From assembly GCF_003610785.1 (NCBI RefSeq), contig NZ_RAQQ01000019.1, positions 62,001 to 126,000 on the forward strand: a DNA stretch of 64,000 bases, written 5' to 3'. This document shows positions 59,916-64,000 of this stretch, in pieces. The notes under the pieces were generated by a model. It saw only the letters and a program-made list of their open reading frames with translations. It was not told where the DNA came from and searched no databases. Within the stretch, counting starts at the first letter, position 1. Each line of letters opens with the position of its first letter. Made by a program: the position numbers and the translations under genes. This DNA is from Micromonospora globbae. GTDB lineage: Bacteria > Actinomycetota > Actinomycetes > Mycobacteriales > Micromonosporaceae.

Positions 59916-60977
59916 ATGGCACTCCTCGACAGCCTCGTCGACCAGGGACTCCGCGCCGAACCGGCGACACCCGCGCAAGCGCGCGCGATCCTCGCCACCG
60001 GCGACGACGACCTGCTCGACGTCGTCGCCGCCGCGGCCCGCGTACGGCACCGCCACTTCGGACGACGGGTGAAGCTCAACTACCTGGTCAACCTGAAGAG
60101 CGGGCGGTGCCCCGAGGACTGCGGCTACTGCTCCCAGCGGCTCGGCGCCGACACCGGCGTCCTGTCGTACACGTGGCTCAAACCCGACCAGGCCGCCGAC
60201 GCCGCGTCCGCCGGCATCGCCGCCGGAGCCACGCGGGTCTGCCTGGTCGCCAGCGGGCGCGGCCCCACCGACCGCGACATCGACCGCGTCGCCGACACCA
60301 TCGGCGCCATCCGCGCCCAGCACCCCGACGTCGAGGTGTGCGCCTGTCTCGGCCTCCTGCGTCAGGGCCAGGCCGAACGCCTCCACACCGCCGGCGCCGA
60401 CGCCTACAACCACAACCTCAACACCGCCGAGAGCCGCTACGGCGACATCTGCACCACCCACGGCTTCACCGACCGCGTCCAGACCGTCGACCAGGCGAGG
60501 AACGCCGGCCTCTCACCCTGCTCCGGCCTCATCGCCGGCATGGGGGAGTCCGACGACGAGCTGGTCGACGTGGCCTTCGCCCTGCGCGCCCTGGACCCCG
60601 ACTCGGTGCCGGTCAACTTCCTCATCCCGTTCGACGGCACCCCGCTGGCCGGCAGGTGGGACCTCACCCCGCAGCGGTGCCTGCGCATCCTCGCCATGGT
60701 GCGGTTCGTCTTCCCCGACGTGGAGGTACGGATCGCCGGCGGGCGGGAGATCCACCTACGGTCGCTGCAACCCCTGGCACTGCACATCGCCAACTCGATG
60801 TTCCTCGGCGACTACCTCACCAGCGAGGGACAGGCCGGCCGGGCCGACCTGGACATGATCGCCGACGCCGGCTACGTCGTCGAAGGCGCCGGCGAACCCA
60901 CCCTGCCCGCGCACCGCCGCGACCTCGTCCGGCTCCGCCGCCGCGGCGCGGGCACCCCGATCGCCCCCAACGCCTGA
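59916..60977 (+). CDS. bioB: Biotin synthase
   Basis: A 353-aa radical SAM enzyme. The 4Fe-4S cluster Cys residues are C65, C69 and C72 in SGRCPEDCGYCSQ, in the CxxxCxxC form of BioB. KLNYLVNLKSG, TRVCLVASGRGPTD, YNHNLNTAESRYGDICTTH, GMGESDDELVDVA, VRIAGGREIH and NSMFLGDYLTSEGQ follow the biotin synthase pattern, including the Arg of the 2Fe-2S site. It inserts sulfur into dethiobiotin. The C-terminus (PTLPAHRRDLVRLRRRGAGT) is slightly longer than usual. The other bio genes are not in the window. Confidence 0.93.
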   Translation: MALLDSLVDQGLRAEPATPAQARAILATGDDDLLDVVAAAARVRHRHFGRRVKLNYLVNLKSGRCPEDCGYCSQRLGADTGVLSYTWLKPDQAADAASAGIAAGATRVCLVASGRGPTDRDIDRVADTIGAIRAQHPDVEVCACLGLLRQGQAERLHTAGADAYNHNLNTAESRYGDICTTHGFTDRVQTVDQARNAGLSPCSGLIAGMGESDDELVDVAFALRALDPDSVPVNFLIPFDGTPLAGRWDLTPQRCLRILAMVRFVFPDVEVRIAGGREIHLRSLQPLALHIANSMFLGDYLTSEGQAGRADLDMIADAGYVVEGAGEPTLPAHRRDLVRLRRRGAGTPIAPNA

Positions 60978-61058
60978 CCCCGCCGCGCGGCACGCGCCCC
61001 AGGGCGGACGCGCCCGCTACCGTCAGGCCGACACGCGCCAAAAAATCGTGGAACGCGG

Positions 61059-61085
61059 TGTCGAAAACCGCGCCGACCGTTCGAC
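61059..61085 (+). promoter_or_regulatory. Candidate ECF-type promoter for the DGPF gene
   Basis: TGTCGA (61059-61064), 17 bp, CGAC (61082-61085), 52 bp before the DGPF start. As I recall, ECF42 sigma factors use a TGTCGA -35 with a CGA-type -10, and an ECF42-like sigma gene lies 2 kb away. The match is by eye only. Confidence 0.5.
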
Positions 61086-61137
61086 GCGTTGATGAGGGCC
61101 GGCACGGAGTCGGCCACCACGTCAGAGGGACACCGAC

Positions 61138-61497
61138 ATGCGCTACATGCTGATGCACAAGCTGGACGACAAGGACCCGGCCGCCTGGGCGCCGACCCCC
61201 GAGTTCATCGGCCGGATGGGCGCCTTCCTCGAGGAGGCGAACAAGGCCGGCGTCCTGCTCGACGGCGAGGGCCTGCGCCCGACCACCGAGGGCGCCGCGA
61301 AGATCACCTCCAGGGACGGCAAGGCGACCGTCGTCGACGGCCCGTTCGCCGAGGCCAAGGAGGTCATCGCCGGGTTCGCCATCCTCCAGGTCCGCGACCA
61401 GGCCGAGGCCGTCGAATGGGCCACCCGCTTCGGCGCGCTGTTCGACCACGTCGAGATCGAGGTCCGCCGGGTCGCGGAGATGGAGGACTTCGCCTAG
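61138..61497 (+). CDS. DGPF-domain (YCII-related) protein
   Basis: A 119-aa YCII-like ferredoxin-fold protein. MRYMLMHKLDDKDPAAW is the family start, and the defining Asp-Gly-Pro-Phe is in ATVVDGPFAEAKEVIAGFAI. DGPF proteins are classically co-located with and controlled by ECF42 sigma factors in actinobacteria; one candidate lies at 63174. Molecular function is unknown. Its promoter region shows TGTCGA-N17-CGAC. GTCAGAGGGAC precedes the ATG. Confidence 0.9.
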   Translation: MRYMLMHKLDDKDPAAWAPTPEFIGRMGAFLEEANKAGVLLDGEGLRPTTEGAAKITSRDGKATVVDGPFAEAKEVIAGFAILQVRDQAEAVEWATRFGALFDHVEIEVRRVAEMEDFA

Positions 61498-61508
61498 CGG
61501 CTGCGCCG

Positions 61509-61569
61509 TCGTCCTGGCCGCCGCCCGCTGCTGTGGTGCGCCGATGGCGCTTCGCGGCGGCCAGGACGA
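61509..61569. terminator. Branched hairpin between DGPF and TetR genes
   Basis: Perfect 15-bp arms (TCGTCCTGGCCGCCG 61509-61523 and its complement 61555-61569). The 31-nt loop contains its own GCGCC-GAT-GGCGC hairpin (61538-61550). It lies in the convergent gap. Confidence 0.65.
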
Positions 61570-61635
61570 GCAGGCGCCGACCACCGCGCGCGGGCAGGGG
61601 AGACCCTGCCGCGGGCGCCGGTCACGAGATCGCGC

Positions 61636-62238
61636 TCAGGCCGGTCGTCGCCGCACCGCGTTGGCGAGGACCGCCGTCACCAGCTTCCTGACGGCCGCCG
61701 TGGTCGGCGGGCCGGGCTCACGGTCCACGGACAGGAGATGGCCGCCGCCGACCAGGGAGAGGGTGAGCGAGTCGATGTCGGCGTCGGCCGCGATGCGGCC
61801 CAGTTCACGCTCGGCGGCCAGGTAGGCGGAGATCGCGGTCGTCGCCTGGGCGAGGATCGCGATGCCGCCACCCGGAGTGGCCTGCCGCAGCCGCGCGCGC
61901 AGCTCGTCCCGGAACGTGATGAGCGGGATGATCGCCACCGGGACCGGCCCGAACAGGCCGGTCAGCGCGGCGGTGAGGTTGTCGACCACCGTGCCGGTGC
62001 CGGCGGACTCGCGCAGCGCACCCGCCTGCGCCTCCAACTGCGTCGCCCGGTCGAGCACGAGTTCGGTGAGGAAGGCGTCGAAGTCGGGGAAGTGCCGGTG
62101 CAGGACGCCCTTGGCGCAGCCCGCCTCGTCGGTGACGGCCCGGCTGGTCAACCCGTTCGGCCCGTCCCGCAGAAGGACGCGCTCGGCGGCGTCGAACAGC
62201 TGCTGCCGCGCGTCGCGAAGGTGCACCCCAGTCGGCAC
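61636..62238 (-). CDS. TetR-family transcriptional regulator
   Basis: A 200-aa TetR protein from GTG 62238. The HTH is ARQQLFDAAERVLLRDGPNG, LTSRAVTDEAGCAKGVLHRH then FPDFDAFLTELV; the ligand domain is helical and unspecific. It is divergent from a methyltransferase gene, and two perfect palindromes lie in that promoter (62283-62320), so it probably represses the methyltransferase and perhaps itself. Ligand unknown. Confidence 0.92.
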   Translation of the reverse strand: MPTGVHLRDARQQLFDAAERVLLRDGPNGLTSRAVTDEAGCAKGVLHRHFPDFDAFLTELVLDRATQLEAQAGALRESAGTGTVVDNLTAALTGLFGPVPVAIIPLITFRDELRARLRQATPGGGIAILAQATTAISAYLAAERELGRIAADADIDSLTLSLVGGGHLLSVDREPGPPTTAAVRKLVTAVLANAVRRRPA

Positions 62239-62276
62239 TCACAGATCCTCTCGCATATCGACCCACCCGGCGGCCC

Positions 62277-62320
62277 TTGTTGAGTGGGCACGCGCCCACT
62301 AGAGTGGGCACATGCCCACT
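62277..62320 (+). promoter_or_regulatory. Leaderless promoter with twin TetR operators
   Basis: TTGTTG (62277-62282) and TAGAGT (62300-62305) are 17 bp apart, and the ATG at 62312 follows the -10 by 6 bp, the leaderless layout. AGTGGGC-ACGC-GCCCACT (62283-62300) fills the -35/-10 spacer, and AGTGGGC-ACAT-GCCCACT (62303-62320) covers the start codon. Both palindromes are perfect in their 7-bp arms. Confidence 0.8.
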
Positions 62321-63133
62321 CTACCGCGTGACCAACCACCCACGCCGCAACCGCACCAGGCCCGCCGGATGGCCGAGTCGTTCGGCGTGGACCCCCACCG
62401 ATACGACCGGGCCCGGCCCGCCTACCCCGACGCCCTGGTCACCCGCATCGTCGACGGGAGCCCCGGCCCCCACGTGCTCGACGTCGGCTGCGGCACTGGC
62501 ATCGCCGCCCGCCAGTTCCAGGCGGCCGGCTGCACCGTCCTCGGCATCGAACCCGACGCCCGGATGGCCGACTTCGCACGAGCCCGCGGCCTCCCGGTCG
62601 AGGTCACGACCTTCGAAGCCTGGCAGCCCGCCGGCCGCACGTTCGACACCGTCATCGCCGCCCAGTCCTGGCACTGGGTGGACCCGGCCGCCGGCGCGGA
62701 GACAGCGGCACACGTGCTGCGCCCAGGGGGACGACTCGCGATCTTCGGCCACGTGTACGAGCCACCGCCCGAGGTCGCCGAACCGTTCGCCGCCGCCTTC
62801 CGGCGCGCCGCACCCGACTCCCCGCTCCACCACCAACCGGCCCGCCGCCCCCTCGACCTCTACCAGGCGGCGTACACGAAGTTCGCCGACACGATCCGGC
62901 AGACCGGACAGTTCACCGACCCCGAACAGTGGCGATTCGACTGGGAACAGCCCTACACCCGCGACCAGTGGCTCGACCTGCTCCCCACCACCGGCGGCCT
63001 CACCCACCTCCGCCCCGAACAGCTCACCGACGTGCTGGACGCCGTCGGCGACGCCATCGACTCCCTGGGCGGACGCTTCACGATGCACTACACCACCCTC
63101 GCCACGACCGCCGTACGCCGCAGCGCCTCCTGA
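62312..63133 (+). CDS. Class I SAM-dependent methyltransferase (TetR-controlled)
   Basis: A 273-aa methyltransferase. ATG 62312 is taken as a leaderless start; ATG 62369 (MAESFGVDPHRYDRARPAYP) is the alternative where homology begins. SAM motif VLDVGCGTGIAARQFQAAGC, then IEPDARMADFARARG, IAAQSWHWVDPAAGAETAAH and a late LPTTGGLTHLRPEQLTDVLD. It is related to the methyltransferase at 56695 (same YDxxRPxYP and SWHWxDP blocks). Twin palindromes over its promoter suggest induction by a TetR ligand, such as a compound it modifies. Confidence 0.88.
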   Translation: MPTLPRDQPPTPQPHQARRMAESFGVDPHRYDRARPAYPDALVTRIVDGSPGPHVLDVGCGTGIAARQFQAAGCTVLGIEPDARMADFARARGLPVEVTTFEAWQPAGRTFDTVIAAQSWHWVDPAAGAETAAHVLRPGGRLAIFGHVYEPPPEVAEPFAAAFRRAAPDSPLHHQPARRPLDLYQAAYTKFADTIRQTGQFTDPEQWRFDWEQPYTRDQWLDLLPTTGGLTHLRPEQLTDVLDAVGDAIDSLGGRFTMHYTTLATTAVRRSAS

Positions 63134-63173
63134 GCCCGGCCGCCACGTCACCACCCGGAGCTATCGTGACCCG

Positions 63174-64000
63174 GTGACGACCACGGAGACGCACCAGACG
63201 ATCGAGGCCGTCTGGCGCATCGAGGCCCCCCGCGTCATCGCCGCCGCCGCCCGACTCGTCGGCGACGTCGGCCTGGCCGAGGAACTGGCACAGGACGCCC
63301 TCGTCGCCGCCCTCGAACAATGGCCCTCCGACGGCGTACCCCGAAACCCCGGCGCCTGGCTCACCACCACCGCCAAACGCCGCGCCATCGACCAGATCCG
63401 CCGCCGCGAACGCTTCGAACGCAGCCTGCCCGACCTCGTCACCCCCGACGCGACCGAACCCACCGACCTCGACGCCATCACCGACGACCCCATCGACGAC
63501 GACCTGCTGCGACTCATCTTCACCGCCTGCCACCCCGTGCTCTCACCCGAGGCACGCGTGGCCCTCACACTGCGGCTGCTCGGCGGCCTCACCACCGACG
63601 AGATCGCCCGGGCCTTCCTCGTCCCCTCACCGACCGTCGGACAGCGGATCAGCCGCGCCAAGAAGACCCTCGCCGACGCCCACGTACCGTTCGAGCTGCC
63701 CACCGGCGCCGACCGCGCCGCCCGACTCACCTCCGTCCTGGAGGTCATCTACCTCATCTTCAACGAGGGATACTCCGCCACCGCCGGCGACGACTGGATG
63801 CGCCCCGCCCTCTGCGAGGAGGCCATGCGCCTAGGCCGCGTCCTCGCCGGCCTCATGCCCGACGAGGCGGAGGTGCACGGCCTCGTCGCCCTGCTGGAGA
63901 TCCAGGCCTCCCGCACCGCCGCCCGCACCGGCCCCTCCGGCGAACCCGTCACCCTCCTCGAACAGGACCGCCGCCGCTGGGACCGCCTGCTCATCCGGCG
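63174..64000 (+). CDS. ECF RNA polymerase sigma factor (ECF42-like, DUF6596), partial
   Basis: The frame opens at GTG 63174 and runs off the right edge; 275 residues are visible. Sigma region 2 contains LVGDVGLAEELAQDALVAAL and PGAWLTTTAKRRAIDQIRRR, and region 4 LTLRLLGGLTTDEIARAFLV then PSPTVGQRISRAKKTLAD. The extra C-terminal part (LEVIYLIFNEGYSATAGDDW, ALCEEAMRLGRVLAGLMPDE) is the helical extension of the ECF42/SigJ-like DUF6596 group. This extension replaces a separate anti-sigma factor in ECF42. The nearby DGPF gene supports ECF42. TATCGT at 63163-63168 just before the GTG suggests a leaderless mRNA. Confidence 0.92.
   Translation, partial: MTTTETHQTIEAVWRIEAPRVIAAAARLVGDVGLAEELAQDALVAALEQWPSDGVPRNPGAWLTTTAKRRAIDQIRRRERFERSLPDLVTPDATEPTDLDAITDDPIDDDLLRLIFTACHPVLSPEARVALTLRLLGGLTTDEIARAFLVPSPTVGQRISRAKKTLADAHVPFELPTGADRAARLTSVLEVIYLIFNEGYSATAGDDWMRPALCEEAMRLGRVLAGLMPDEAEVHGLVALLEIQASRTAARTGPSGEPVTLLEQDRRRWDRLLIR

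Overview
The window is very GC-rich DNA from a high-GC actinomycete. The GTG/TTG starts, four-base start/stop overlaps, leaderless-looking promoters, a HspR-type (HAIR) operator and an OFA transporter with its small subunit fit Micromonosporaceae, perhaps Micromonospora. This is a judgement from style and gene content; no rRNA or marker gene is present.

Region 1 (1-26.3 kb) is an uncharacterised biosynthetic locus. A leftward operon carries two cytochromes P450 and a molybdenum hydroxylase large subunit that runs off the left edge. A rightward, almost gapless set of 18 genes (3657-21454) encodes a third P450, a thiolase, a class III CoA-transferase, an SDR ketoreductase, two hotdog dehydratase-like proteins, a stand-alone ACP, four ketosynthase-family proteins (two with the Cys-His-His triad, one chain-length-factor-like without it, one degenerate), an alpha/beta hydrolase, a double-hotdog thioesterase-like protein, a DsbA/HCCA-isomerase-like protein, a class II aldolase-like protein, one polypeptide joining an acyl-CoA synthetase to a P450, and an SsuD/SsuE-like flavin monooxygenase pair. 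I read it as a discrete-enzyme (type II) reducing PKS/FAS-like line with heavy oxidative tailoring. A HTH protein, a LAL-type LuxR regulator and a stand-alone lanthipeptide-dehydratase-C-terminal-like protein follow. A 12-nt motif (GATACG[A/C]G[A/T]AAC) occurs twice in the divergent P450 promoter and once upstream of the HTH gene, suggesting a cluster operator.

Region 2 (26.4-48.8 kb) is accessory and housekeeping DNA: a frameshifted ltrA, a GT39-like glycosyltransferase, an MFS exporter with divergent MarR and a clear operator, a DUF2087 protein followed by an acetyltransferase remnant, an Hsp20 under a HAIR element, a WYL regulator, an orphan tyrosine recombinase, cation antiporter genes, an ArsB/NhaD-type permease with a structured leader, a NarL-type two-component system, an AidB-like acyl-CoA dehydrogenase, thymidine kinase, a UMF1 transporter, GDPD, a HTH/DUF4180 pair, a repeat-rich 0.95-kb gap and a PlsC acyltransferase.

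Region 3 (48.9-64 kb) holds cydAB behind a BlaI-like palindrome, a nitronate monooxygenase, a peroxiredoxin, an SDR, an OFA-family transporter with its 42-aa partner, two related methyltransferases, a GNAT, a secreted GH20 hexosaminidase, bioB, a DGPF/YCII protein, a TetR gene with a double operator, and an ECF sigma factor cut by the right edge. The DGPF protein and sigma factor resemble an ECF42 module. Many convergent junctions end in long perfect GC hairpins without T tracts.
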